Shown: positions 42,247-51,224 of the stretch, one piece after another
Layout of the letters: each line of letters starts with the position of its first letter
Numbering within the stretch: position 1 is the stretch's first letter
Assembly (NCBI RefSeq): GCF_006716095.1
Contig: NZ_VFOK01000001.1
Location: 899,375-963,374 of the forward strand
Origin: Barrientosiimonas humi
GTDB taxonomy: Bacteria; Actinomycetota; Actinomycetes; Actinomycetales; Dermatophilaceae
Length of the DNA stretch: 64,000 nt
Reading direction: 5' to 3'
The notes under the pieces: model-generated
The model's input: the letters and a program-made list of their open reading frames with translations, nothing else
Databases searched by the model: none
Told to the model about the DNA's origin: nothing
Program-made: the position numbers and the translations under genes

Positions 42247-45200
42247 ATGAGTTCTGCTGCCCCCGCCGAGTCGCGTCCGCCCCGCCGACGGGGGCGCGGA
42301 CGCGGCCACCGACGTACGCCGGAGTCGCCCGAGCAGCGCCGCGCGCGGCAGGAGCGGCGCCGGGCGACGGTGCCCGCCATCACCTATCCCGAGGCGCTGC
42401 CCGTCTCGGCGGCGCGCGACGACATCGCCGCGGCGATCCGCGACCACCAGGTCGTGGTCGTCGCCGGAGAGACCGGCTCCGGGAAGACCACCCAGCTGCC
42501 GAAGATCTGCCTGGAGCTGGGGCGCGGCATCGACGGGACGATCGGCCACACCCAGCCGCGGCGCATCGCCGCCCGGTCGGTGGCCGAGCGGATCGCCGAG
42601 GAGCTCGACGTCGAGCTGGGCCAGCAGATCGGCTACCAGGTGCGCTTCACCGAGCAGGCGCAGCGCGACACCCTGGTCAAGGTGATGACCGACGGCATCC
42701 TGCTGTCGGAGATGCAGCGCGACCGCGACCTGCGCCGCTACGACACGCTGATCATCGACGAGGCGCACGAGCGGTCGCTCAACATCGACTTCATCCTCGG
42801 CTACCTCAAGCAGCTGCTGCCGCGCCGCCCCGACCTCAAGGTGATCATCACCTCGGCCACCATCGACCCCGAGAAGTTCGCGAATCACTTTGCGGTCGAA
42901 GGGGTTCCGGCGCCCATCATCGAGGTGTCGGGGCGGACGTACCCCGTCGAGGTGCGCTATCGCCCGCTGGTGCGCACCGAGGAGACGGGGGAGGGCGCGA
43001 CCGAGGTCGACGTCGACCAGGTCACCGGCATCGTCGAGGCGGTCGAGGAGCTGTGGACCGAGGCGCGGCCCGACGGCGGGCCGCAGGACATCCTCGTCTT
43101 CTGCTCGGGCGAGCGCGAGATCCGTGACGCTGCAGAGGCGTTGGCGGGTCTGCAGCTGCCCAGCACCGAGATTCTGCCGCTGTTCGCCCGGTTGTCGGCG
43201 GCCGAGCAGCACCGGGTGTTCAGCCGGCACAGCGGTCGCCGGGTCGTGCTGGCCACCAACGTCGCCGAGACCTCGCTCACCGTGCCGGGCATCCGGTACG
43301 TCATCGACACCGGCACGGCGCGCATCTCGCGCTACAGCCAGCGGCTCAAGGTGCAGCGGCTGCCGATCGAGCCGGTCTCGCAGGCCTCGGCGACGCAGCG
43401 CACCGGTCGTGCCGGGCGGCTCGCCGACGGGATCTGCATCCGGCTCTACTCCGAGGAGGACTTCGCGTCCCGGCCGGAGTTCACCGACCCGGAGATCCAG
43501 CGCACCAACCTGGCCTCGGTCATCCTGCAGATGACCTCGCTGGGCCTCGGCGACATCGCGCGCTTCCCGTTCGTCGACCCGCCCGACGCGCGGCAGATCA
43601 CCGACGGTCTGCGGCTGCTCGAGGAGCTCCAGGCGGTCGACCCGCACGCGGTGGACCCGCGCAAGCGGCTGACGGCGGTCGGCCGGGCGATCGCGCCGCT
43701 GCCGGTCGACCCGCGGCTGGCGCGCATGCTGGTGGCCGCCTCGGAGAACGGCTCGCTGCGCGAGGTGCTCGTGATCGTGGCGGCGCTGTCGATCCAGGAC
43801 CCGCGGGAGCGGCCGGCCGACCAGCAGGCGCAGGCCGACCAGAGCCACGCCCGGTTCAAGGACGAGCACTCCGACTTCGTCGGCTACCTCAACCTCTGGC
43901 GATACCTCAAGGAGCAGCAGAAAGCGTTGAGCGGCAGCGCTTTTCGGCGCATGTGCAAGCGCGAGTTCCTGCACTACCTGCGGGTGCGCGAGTGGCAGGA
44001 CCTGCACACCCAGCTGCGGCAGGCGTGCAAGCAGCAGGGCCTTGTGCGCAGCGACAACGACGCCTCGCCCGACCAGATCCACCAGGCGCTGCTCACCGGG
44101 CTGCTGTCGCACGTCGGCCTGCGCGACCGCGACCGCCGCGACTACTTCGGCGCCCGTGGTGCACGGTTCGCGATCCAGCCGGGCTCGACGCTGTTCCGCC
44201 GGCAGCCGGACTGGGTCATGTCGGCCGAGCTCGTCGAGACCACCCGGTTGTGGGCGCGCACCAACGCCGTCACCGACCCGGCCTGGGTCGAACGCGCCGC
44301 TGCGCACCTGGTGAAGCGGACGTACGCCGAGCCCCACTGGTCGCGCAAGCGCGGCAGCGTCATGGCGGCCGAGCGGGTGACGCTGTACGGCGTGCCGCTG
44401 GTGGCCGGGCGACAGGTCGGCTACGGGTCGGTCGACCCGGCGCTCTCCCGCGAGCTGTTCATCCGCAACGCGCTGGTCGAGGGCGACTGGGAGACGCGGC
44501 ACGCGTTCTTCCGCGAGAACCAGCAGCTGGTGCGCGAGCTGTCCGACCTCGAGGCGCGGGCGCGACGCCGCGACCTGCTCGTCGACGACCACGCGCTGAT
44601 GGAGTTCTACGACGAGCGGATCCCCGAATCCGTCGTGTCCGCAGCGCATTTCGACGCCTGGTGGAAGAAGCAGTCGCGCGAGACGCCCGACCTGCTGACC
44701 TACAGCCGCGAGCTGCTGCTGGCCGAGGGGGCCGAGGAGGTCGACCAGTCGGCCTTCCCCAAGAGCTGGCGGCAGGGCGAGCTGCGGCTGCGGCTGACCT
44801 ATCAGTTCGAGCCCGGCACCGACGCCGACGGCGTGACCGTGCACATCCCGGTCGAGCAGCTCAACCAGGTCGACGACGAGGGGTTCGACTGGCTGGTGCC
44901 CGGCATGCGCGAGGAGCTCGCGGTGGCGCTGATCAAGTCGCTGCCCAAGGCGATCCGCCGCAGCGTCGTGCCCGCGCCCGACCACGCGCGGGCCGCGCTC
45001 GCGACGATCGGCCCCGAGGACGGTCCGCTCGACGAGGCGCTGGCCAGGGCGCTGCGCGAGCGGGTCGGTGCGCCGGTCGCTGCGGCCGACTTCGACTCGG
45101 CGCGGGTGCCCGACCACCTGCGCATGACGTTCCGCGTCGAGGACCACCGGCGCCGCCGGCTCGCCGAGGGGAAGGTGCTCGCCGAGCTGCAGCAGCAGAT

Positions 45201-46125
45201 GGCCGGACGGGTGCGCTCGACGATCGCGCGAGCCGCGTCGTCGGTCGAGCGAGAAGGCTTGCGGCAGTGGAGCTTCGGCGACCTGCCCGCGACGTTCGAG
45301 ACCAAGCAGGGCAAGCGCAGCGTGCAGGGCTTCCCCGCGCTGGTCGACGAGGGCGACTCGGCGGCGGTCAAGGTGCTGGCGAGCCGGCAGGAGGCCGATG
45401 CCGCCAGCCGCCTCGGCGTGCGGCGGCTGCTGCTGCTCGGCACCGACGTGCCCTGGAAGCGCATCCTCGGGCTGCTCGACAACCGGCAGCGGCTCGCGCT
45501 CGGCAGCAACCCGCACGGCACCATGCAGGACCTGCTCGACGACGCCCTGGCCGCGGCCGTCGACTCGGTCGTGGCCGAGCAGCCGCAGGGCCAGGTGCGC
45601 AGCGACGCGGCGTTCGAGCAGGCCCTCGCCGGCGTGCGCCAGCAGGTGGTGCCGCGCGTCATCGAGATCGTCGACGACCTGGTGCCGGTGCTCGACCACA
45701 GCCGGCAGCTGACGTTGCGGCTCGACGCGATGAGCCAGCCGTCCGTGGCCCAGCTGCGCGAGGACGTACGTCAGCAGCACGCCGCGCTGATCTTCCCGGG
45801 CTTCGTGGCGGCGACCGGCAAGGGGCGCCTGCGCGACCTCGACCGATATCTGCGGGCGGCGCTGGAGCGGCTCGACAAGGCGCCGGGTGACCTGCCCCGC
45901 GACGACGAGCGCGCGGCGGTCGTCGCGACGGTCGAGCGTGAGCGCGCCGACCTGCTCGCGAAGCTGCCCGCGCCCCGCCGCCTCGACCGCGACGTGGTGG
46001 AGCTGCGCTGGATGACCGAGGAGCTGCGGGTCAGCCTGTTCGCGCAGCGCCTCGGCACGGCCTACCCGGTCTCGGAGAAGCGGATCTACGCCGCCATGGA
46101 CGCGGTGGAGGACGCCACCGCCTGA
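42247..46125 (+). CDS. hrpA: DEAH-box RNA helicase HrpA
   Basis: 1292 residues. An Arg-rich N-terminus, then Walker A GETGSGKT at 74-81, DEAH at 171-174 (IIDEAHERSLN), TNVAETSLTVPGI, and motif VI QRTGRAGR near 385. The HrpA-specific C-terminal half carries OB-fold and DUF3418 regions (FPALVDEGDSAAVKVL; DRYLRAALERLDKAP). HrpA acts on stalled or collided ribosomes and mRNA in other bacteria. It starts 48 nt after the VKOR gene. Confidence 0.96.
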   Translation: MSSAAPAESRPPRRRGRGRGHRRTPESPEQRRARQERRRATVPAITYPEALPVSAARDDIAAAIRDHQVVVVAGETGSGKTTQLPKICLELGRGIDGTIGHTQPRRIAARSVAERIAEELDVELGQQIGYQVRFTEQAQRDTLVKVMTDGILLSEMQRDRDLRRYDTLIIDEAHERSLNIDFILGYLKQLLPRRPDLKVIITSATIDPEKFANHFAVEGVPAPIIEVSGRTYPVEVRYRPLVRTEETGEGATEVDVDQVTGIVEAVEELWTEARPDGGPQDILVFCSGEREIRDAAEALAGLQLPSTEILPLFARLSAAEQHRVFSRHSGRRVVLATNVAETSLTVPGIRYVIDTGTARISRYSQRLKVQRLPIEPVSQASATQRTGRAGRLADGICIRLYSEEDFASRPEFTDPEIQRTNLASVILQMTSLGLGDIARFPFVDPPDARQITDGLRLLEELQAVDPHAVDPRKRLTAVGRAIAPLPVDPRLARMLVAASENGSLREVLVIVAALSIQDPRERPADQQAQADQSHARFKDEHSDFVGYLNLWRYLKEQQKALSGSAFRRMCKREFLHYLRVREWQDLHTQLRQACKQQGLVRSDNDASPDQIHQALLTGLLSHVGLRDRDRRDYFGARGARFAIQPGSTLFRRQPDWVMSAELVETTRLWARTNAVTDPAWVERAAAHLVKRTYAEPHWSRKRGSVMAAERVTLYGVPLVAGRQVGYGSVDPALSRELFIRNALVEGDWETRHAFFRENQQLVRELSDLEARARRRDLLVDDHALMEFYDERIPESVVSAAHFDAWWKKQSRETPDLLTYSRELLLAEGAEEVDQSAFPKSWRQGELRLRLTYQFEPGTDADGVTVHIPVEQLNQVDDEGFDWLVPGMREELAVALIKSLPKAIRRSVVPAPDHARAALATIGPEDGPLDEALARALRERVGAPVAAADFDSARVPDHLRMTFRVEDHRRRRLAEGKVLAELQQQMAGRVRSTIARAASSVEREGLRQWSFGDLPATFETKQGKRSVQGFPALVDEGDSAAVKVLASRQEADAASRLGVRRLLLLGTDVPWKRILGLLDNRQRLALGSNPHGTMQDLLDDALAAAVDSVVAEQPQGQVRSDAAFEQALAGVRQQVVPRVIEIVDDLVPVLDHSRQLTLRLDAMSQPSVAQLREDVRQQHAALIFPGFVAATGKGRLRDLDRYLRAALERLDKAPGDLPRDDERAAVVATVERERADLLAKLPAPRRLDRDVVELRWMTEELRVSLFAQRLGTAYPVSEKRIYAAMDAVEDATA

Positions 46126-46173
46126 CCCGAACCGGTCGCGGAGGACGGCGTGGCGGAGCGAGACCGCGATGCC

Positions 46174-46229
46174 GAGTGGTCACTCGTTGCCGGTGCTGAC
46201 GCCGCGCAACCCGCAACGAGTGACCACTC
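46174..46229 (+). repeat. Convergent hairpin, 17-bp perfect stem
   Basis: GAGTGGTCACTCGTTGC (46174-46190) pairs exactly with 46213-46229, with a 22-nt loop. Lies between the convergent hrpA and methyltransferase-fusion genes. No T-run. Confidence 0.88.
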
Positions 46230-46296
46230 AGCACGCCACGGGCGTGGCCGCGTCGGCGCCGAAGCGTGGGGGCGTGGTCGGCGTGGGGGGCGTGGC

Positions 46297-47568
46297 TCAT
46301 GGTGCGGTGATCCAGACCGAGGGGGACCCGTAGGGCCGGCCGGTGGCGCGCCGGGCCCGCACGGGCGTACGCCCGGCGACGGCGTGTCCGGCGCGCGTCA
46401 CGTGGATCTGCGCCGAGCACTCCGGGCGCGGGTCGTAGCAGCTGACCAGGAGTCGCCCGCCCGGGGTCGTGCTCGCGAGGGCGTTCGTGATCGCGGCGGC
46501 GTGCAGCCCGGCGGGAAGCACGTCCAGCAGCAGGTGCACCAGGTCGAACCGCTGCCCCTCCGGGTGCCGCCAGTCGAGGGCGTCTCCCACCCAGAAGCGT
46601 TGCGACCACTGCGGATTCAGCTCGCGTGCTCGCTCGACGAGCTCGGGGCTGATGTCGACGCCATGTGGCTCGACCAGGACCCCGCGCTCGGCGCCCCAGG
46701 TGACCATGCTGGCGGCGAGGTGACCGTTGGCGCTGCCGAGGTCGAGGAGGGTCACCGGCAGGCCCGGCCGTCCGAGGTCGTCGGCGAGCCCGTCGAGCGC
46801 GGCCGCCAGCCCCGACCGGGCGTCGCGCCAATCGTCCTCGTCGCCGCCGAACCCCGAGCCGCCGGCGTGCGTGCTCGACCGGAGGTAGGCGCCGGTGAGG
46901 GTGCGGCGCAGGTCGCGCTTGTGCCGGTCGTACGTCATCGCGTCCTGGTCCTCGCCGGCCGCCTCGACCAGGCGCGCCAGGGCGCCGTCGCCCTGCTGGG
47001 TCAGCAGGCGGGCCGCCTCGGCGATGGTCAGCGTGCGCGTCTCTGCGTCGCGTCGGTGCGGCTTCGCGCCGGTATAGAGAGACCCGTCCACCCAGAAGGC
47101 GACGTGCCGTCGTGCGTCGTCGATGGCGTACGCGTGCGTGCCCTGTCGTCGAAAACCCATGGCCTGCAACGGGATCCGCAGCACCGCGTCGTCCCACGGG
47201 TCCTCCCCGCGCAGCAGGCTGCCGCGCGGCGCGACCCAGCGCTCGCCGTCGCGGTAGAGCATGACCCGGCCCGGCTGCGGCAGGCAGACCACCGTCACGG
47301 CGCGGACACGCTCCCACGGGATGGTGGCGAGCTCGGCGGGCGCGAAGGACTCGGCGTCGCGGACCAGCGCGGCCCACGAGTCGTAACCGGCCTCTCGGGC
47401 GAGCGCGTGCTGGGCGTCGCTCAGCAGCACGGGGGAGTGCGGCCGGTGCAGCCGCGCGACCGCCGTGAGGTCTCCTGCGCGAGCGTCGGCCAGGAGCCGT
47501 CGCGCGGCCCGTCGGGCGGTGCGCAGGTCGGGGCGCTGCTCGGCGCGCGGGGAAAGGTGCTCGGACAT
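46297..47568 (-). CDS. Ankyrin-like/Nudix-like/methyltransferase fusion protein
   Basis: 423 residues from ATG 47568 (GAGGAG upstream). Three parts. Residues 17-70 are an ankyrin-type helical module (RRLLADARAGDLTAVARL, DAQHALAREAGYDSWAALV). Residues 88-190 resemble a Nudix fold (VTVVCLPQPGRVMLYRDGER; WVAPRGSLLRGEDPWDDAVL), but the REUxEE glutamates that bind metal are missing, so hydrolysis is unlikely. Residues 271-385 are a class I methyltransferase with LLDLGSANGHLA, VDISPELVERA, DALDW and a GGRLLVSCYDP strand. I know no characterised protein with this order. A regulator of, or partner for, small-molecule methylation is conceivable; the substrate is unknown. Divergent from the HIT gene. 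Confidence 0.8.
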   Translation of the reverse strand: MSEHLSPRAEQRPDLRTARRAARRLLADARAGDLTAVARLHRPHSPVLLSDAQHALAREAGYDSWAALVRDAESFAPAELATIPWERVRAVTVVCLPQPGRVMLYRDGERWVAPRGSLLRGEDPWDDAVLRIPLQAMGFRRQGTHAYAIDDARRHVAFWVDGSLYTGAKPHRRDAETRTLTIAEAARLLTQQGDGALARLVEAAGEDQDAMTYDRHKRDLRRTLTGAYLRSSTHAGGSGFGGDEDDWRDARSGLAAALDGLADDLGRPGLPVTLLDLGSANGHLAASMVTWGAERGVLVEPHGVDISPELVERARELNPQWSQRFWVGDALDWRHPEGQRFDLVHLLLDVLPAGLHAAAITNALASTTPGGRLLVSCYDPRPECSAQIHVTRAGHAVAGRTPVRARRATGRPYGSPSVWITAP

Positions 47569-47712
47569 GACGGTGCTCCTCGGGGCGCCGGAGGTCCGCT
47601 GGACCGGCAGAGCGACCGTGGGGCGGTCCTGCACGTGTGGAGCCGGGTGGCCTGGCCTTCCCGCGGACGGGCGGCGCCCCGGAGCGCCTGGTCAACCCTA
47701 GCCCCGCCGCGA

Positions 47713-47787
47713 CGACGGCGGCCCAGAAACCACGACGGCGGACCACGTAATAAGTGGTCCGCCGTCGTACGAGCTGTGCCGCCGTCG
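47713..47787 (+). repeat. Nested double palindrome, element 3
   Basis: Outer arms CGACGGCGG (47713-47721) and 47779-47787. The inner 15-bp arms ACGACGGCGGACCAC (47732-47746) and 47754-47768 close on GTAATAA. The left spacer CCCAGAAACC and the TCGTACG on the right repeat element 1. Unlike that one it lies between two divergent genes, so transcription termination cannot be its main job here. Confidence 0.88.
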
Positions 47788-47837
47788 AACGGCACGGCCG
47801 ACCGCCGTCGCCGATGCCGGGCGGGGCACGGCGGCCG

Positions 47838-47843
47838 TAGGCT
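47838..47843 (+). promoter_or_regulatory. -10 box TAGGCT of the HIT gene
   Basis: Six nt (CGGGGC) before ATG 47850. Confidence 0.55.
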
Positions 47844-47849
47844 CGGGGC

Positions 47850-48275
47850 ATGGCCACCTTGTTCACCAAGATCATCGACGGCGAGATCCCCGGGAAGTTC
47901 GTGTGGAAGGACGACACCTGCGTCGCCTTCCTGGTCATCGACCCGATCACCGACGGGCACACCATCGTGGTGCCGCGCGAGGAGGTCGACCAGTGGCTCG
48001 ACGCCGACCAGGCGCTGCTGGCGCACCTCACCGACGTGGCGCAGCAGATCGGCCTGGCGCAGCGGGCGACGTTCGACGCGCCGCGGGTGTCGCTGCTGAC
48101 CGCAGGCTTCGAGGTGCCGCACCTGCACCTGCACGTCTTCCCGATCACCGGTGAGGCCGACATCTCCTTCGCCAACGCCCAGCGCGGGCAGGACCCGGAG
48201 GTGCTCGACGCCAACGCCGCCAAGCTCAAGGCCGCGCTGCGCGACCAGGGCCACGGCGAGCGGGTGCCGGACTGA
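47850..48275 (+). CDS. HIT family nucleotide hydrolase
   Basis: 141 residues. The histidine triad is HLHLHVFP at 91-98, with His91, His93 and catalytic His95. FTKIIDGEIPGKFVWKDD at the start is the usual HINT-branch opening. Such enzymes hydrolyse adenosine phosphoramidates or dinucleotides. Cytoplasmic. Leaderless start expected. PAC2 follows after 109 nt. Confidence 0.94.
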   Translation: MATLFTKIIDGEIPGKFVWKDDTCVAFLVIDPITDGHTIVVPREEVDQWLDADQALLAHLTDVAQQIGLAQRATFDAPRVSLLTAGFEVPHLHLHVFPITGEADISFANAQRGQDPEVLDANAAKLKAALRDQGHGERVPD

Positions 48276-48384
48276 CCGAGCCGGCCGCGGGCGTACGCCC
48301 TCCACCCCCCGAGGGGGAATCGCCGGGCTGGGTCGTGCGTTGTCCCGACCAAGACGTTGACCACCCTGCGACCAGGAGACACCT

Positions 48385-49353
48385 GTGCTGGACCCCGCCG
48401 CGCTCTACCGGCTGGAGACCGACCCGACCCGTGACGACCTGCACGCCTCGACGCTCATCGTGGCGCTCGGCGGGCTGATCGACGCCGGCATGACCCAGCG
48501 CCTGATGATCGACCACGTGCTCGAGGTCAGCGACGCCGAGGTCATCGCCTCCTTCGACATCGACCAGCTGCTCGACTACCGCGGGCGGCGCCCGGCGATG
48601 ACGTTCAGCAGCGACCAGCTGACGTCGTACGACGACCCCACGCTGCTGCTGCACCGCGTCACCGACGAGGAGGGCAACGCCTTCTTCGTGCTCGAGGGGC
48701 CCGAGCCCGACTACCAGTGGGAGCGGGTCGTCGAGGCCGTGCGCCAGCTGGTCCGGCTCCTCGGCGTGCGCCTCGTCGTGAGCGCCCAGGGCATCCCGAT
48801 GGCCGTGCCGCACACCCGCCCGGTCGGCATGACGCGCTACGCCAGCGACCGCAGCCTCATCCCCGAGAACGACCCGGTCTTCGGCACCATGCAGATCCCC
48901 TCCAGCCTGGAGAACCTGCTGCACCTGCGGCTGGCCGAGTCCGGCACCGACACCGTCGGGTTCGCCGTGCACGTGCCGCACTACCTCGCGCAGGTCGAGT
49001 TCGGCGACGCCGCCGTCGCGGCGCTGGAGGCCATCCACGGCGTGACCGGTCTGGCCATCCCGATCACCGACCTGGCCGCCCAGGCGGGGCTGCACCGCGC
49101 CGAGATCGCGCGGCAGATCGAGGAGAACCCCGAGGTCACCCAGGTCGTTTCGGGCCTCGAGCAGCAGTACGACACGTTCATGGAGGGCCGCGAGCGCAAG
49201 AGCCTGCTGGCCACCGAGATGGCCGAGCTGCCCTCCGCCGACGAGATCGGCGCGCAGCTCGAGCAGTTCCTGCGCGAGGAGACCGACGAGGTCGACGAGG
49301 ACGAGGCGGTCGAGAGCGACCGGCACGACGAGGGGCCCGACTTCCTGCGCTGA
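48385..49353 (+). CDS. PAC2 family protein
   Basis: 322 residues from GTG 48385 (CAGGAG upstream). Core PAC2 features: LYRLETDPTRDDLHASTLIV start, DAEVIASFDIDQLLDYRGRR, LLHRVTDEEGNAFFVLEGPE and GIPMAVPHTRPVGMTRYASD. The fold is that of eukaryotic proteasome-assembly chaperone 2. In actinobacteria the role is not settled, though such genes are often near proteasome-containing genomes' housekeeping loci. It has an acidic C-terminal tail (EETDEVDEDEAVESD). Soluble. Confidence 0.92.
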   Translation: MLDPAALYRLETDPTRDDLHASTLIVALGGLIDAGMTQRLMIDHVLEVSDAEVIASFDIDQLLDYRGRRPAMTFSSDQLTSYDDPTLLLHRVTDEEGNAFFVLEGPEPDYQWERVVEAVRQLVRLLGVRLVVSAQGIPMAVPHTRPVGMTRYASDRSLIPENDPVFGTMQIPSSLENLLHLRLAESGTDTVGFAVHVPHYLAQVEFGDAAVAALEAIHGVTGLAIPITDLAAQAGLHRAEIARQIEENPEVTQVVSGLEQQYDTFMEGRERKSLLATEMAELPSADEIGAQLEQFLREETDEVDEDEAVESDRHDEGPDFLR

Positions 49354-49371
49354 GGTCTCGTGGGGCGGGTC

Positions 49372-49416
49372 TGGTCTCGATACGGCCTCGCCCAGCGGCT
49401 CGGCCTGCTCGACCAG
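49372..49416 (+). repeat. REP-like element TGGTCTCGATACG...CTCGACCAGC
   Basis: It begins TGGTCTCGATACGGCC and ends GCTCGACCAGC, with self-complementary ends. Very similar short palindromes are scattered between genes of many Micrococcales and Nocardioides genomes, as I recall. It lies between convergent PAC2 and polymerase genes. One copy here. Confidence 0.6.
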
Positions 49417-49428
49417 CATGGGGGTGGG

Positions 49429-51189
49429 TCAGTCCTTGGCCTCCGACCAGCGGTGCACCAGGCGGGCGTCGACGACGAACCGCACCGGCGCCCCGCCCGA
49501 CCAGCGGCGGCCGGCCGCGGCGAGGGTCTGCTCGACCAGGTCGAGCGCGCCCTCGGCGTCACGCTCGGGCAGCTCGATCAGCAGCTCGTCGTGCAGCATC
49601 AGCACGATCCGCCCGGCGCCGCTGCCGTGGTCGGCGAGGGCCGCGCGCACGGTCAGCGCCCACGCCTTGAACAGCTCCGCCGCGGCGCCCTGCACCACCG
49701 CGTTGCGCGTGAATCGCCCTGTCGCACGGGCCTGTTCGCCGTTCGTCGGGTGCGCGACGCGCACCACCCGCCCGCCGTACGTCTGCACCGGCTGCCCCTG
49801 CTCACCGCGCCGTGCCGCGGTCTGCAGGAAGCGCATCGCGGTGGGGTAGGTGCGCTCCATCCGCGCCAGGGCGGCGCCGGCCGGGCCGCTGGTCTGGCCG
49901 TACATCGCCGCGAGCACCGCGATCTTGGCCGTGGGGCGGTCGACGCCGAGCTGCCCGGCGACGTCGGCGTAGAGGTCGTCGGCGCGGCTCGCCTCGGCGA
50001 ACGCCGGGTCGCGCGAGACGACCGCCAGCACCCGTGGCTCGACCTGCCCCAGGTCAGCGCGCAGCAGCACCCGACCCTCGGGTGCCGCGATGCCCGGCCG
50101 CAGCGCGGCGGGGAGGCTGTGCAGCCCGGCGCCGGCCGTCATCCGCCCCGCCCCGCCGTCGCACACCGTCCACGACCCGCGCAGCCGGTCGTCGGCGCCG
50201 ACGTGCCGGTCGAGCCAGGCCCAGCCGTACGTCGTCGCGATCCGCTCGGCCTTGCGCCACTCCAGCAGCGGACCGACCACCGGGTGGGTGTGCCGGTGCG
50301 CCTCGAGCCGCCCCGATCGGGTGTCGTCGACCAGCACCCCGACGCCGCGCAGCAGCTCCAGCACCTGCGCCGGGTTGCGCAGGTCGGTGCCCTGGCGTCC
50401 GGGCACGTGGCGCAGCACCTCGGCGTCGCGCTGCCGCCGCAGCCGCACCGCCTCGGCCTCGCTGCGCGGCCGCTCGCCGGCGAACCGGGTGATCAGCCCC
50501 TCCAGCGTCGGCCGGTCGACGCCGAGGCCCAGCTGCTCCAGCTCGGTCACCAGCACCGCCGCCCCCGACTCGCTGTACGCCGTCGCCACCGCCTGCGGTC
50601 CGCGCTCGCCGAGCAGCGCGGCCTGGTGCCGGCAGACGTGCAGCGCGAGCGCACCCCAGGCGCTCAGCTGGTCGGGCCGGGGGAGCTCACCGGTGAGCAG
50701 CTGGGGCTCGAGATAGCCGTCGGCGCGCACCAGCCCCTCGTCCGCGGTCGGGGCGAGGTCGAACAGGTCACCCGTCGGCACCGGGGGCAGGCCGTCGTGG
50801 GGGAGTCCGACCGCGCTCGCCCACACCTGGTCCAGGCGCGCCGACCAGCCGCCGACGAGCAACCGGTGGACCTCCTGCAGGTCCCACCCGCGGCGCAGCC
50901 GGGCACCCCGGGCCGCGAGCGGCGCCAGGTCGGCGCGGTCCCACCACACGAGGCGGGTCGCGGGCGCGCTGCGCGCGAGCTCCTCGAGCACCGGCAGCAG
51001 CGCGCCGGCGTCGCCGGTGAAGCGCAACCTCCCGGCGCCCGGGGGGTCCCCGGCCGCGGCGCCGTCGGCCGGGACGCGGGAGGAGGGGCCGCCGTCGGAG
51101 GCAGCGGACGCGTCGTCGCCGGACTCGACGAGGGCGTACGTCTCGGTGCCGGGGGCGCGCACCAGCGCCAGCAACGACGAACCCCGCAC
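49429..51189 (-). CDS. Family A DNA polymerase with degenerate 3'-5' exonuclease domain
   Basis: 586 residues from GTG 51189; TTG 51174 is the alternative. The C-terminal half is a polI palm/fingers: DLGQVEPRVLAVVSRD (motif A, near 377), RPTAKIAVLAAMYGQTSG (motif B region) and LMLHDELLIELPE (motif C, near 530). The N-terminal half aligns only loosely with a 3'-5' exonuclease and shows no DxE...D metal set I can trust. This is the actinobacterial second polA-like type rather than full PolI, since the 5' nuclease is absent. Its GTG lies inside the terminator hairpin of the gene upstream. Confidence 0.88.
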   Translation of the reverse strand: MRGSSLLALVRAPGTETYALVESGDDASAASDGGPSSRVPADGAAAGDPPGAGRLRFTGDAGALLPVLEELARSAPATRLVWWDRADLAPLAARGARLRRGWDLQEVHRLLVGGWSARLDQVWASAVGLPHDGLPPVPTGDLFDLAPTADEGLVRADGYLEPQLLTGELPRPDQLSAWGALALHVCRHQAALLGERGPQAVATAYSESGAAVLVTELEQLGLGVDRPTLEGLITRFAGERPRSEAEAVRLRRQRDAEVLRHVPGRQGTDLRNPAQVLELLRGVGVLVDDTRSGRLEAHRHTHPVVGPLLEWRKAERIATTYGWAWLDRHVGADDRLRGSWTVCDGGAGRMTAGAGLHSLPAALRPGIAAPEGRVLLRADLGQVEPRVLAVVSRDPAFAEASRADDLYADVAGQLGVDRPTAKIAVLAAMYGQTSGPAGAALARMERTYPTAMRFLQTAARRGEQGQPVQTYGGRVVRVAHPTNGEQARATGRFTRNAVVQGAAAELFKAWALTVRAALADHGSGAGRIVLMLHDELLIELPERDAEGALDLVEQTLAAAGRRWSGGAPVRFVVDARLVHRWSEAKD

Positions 51190-51212
51190 CGGATCGCGCC
51201 GGTGCGGGGTTC
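51179..51212 (-). terminator. Hairpin after the Gly/Tyr/Gln protein gene, overlapping the polymerase start
   Basis: GAACCCCGCACCGG pairs over 14 bp across a 6-nt loop. It lies 13 nt past the stop of the gene at 51225-52445. The polymerase's GTG start is within the distal arm, so folding would also hide that start. Confidence 0.65.
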
Positions 51213-51224
51213 CCTCGGTCTGGG

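Noticed and set aside
49354-49428. Small gene between PAC2 and the polymerase
   Set aside because: The 75-nt gap holds only a REP-like palindrome.
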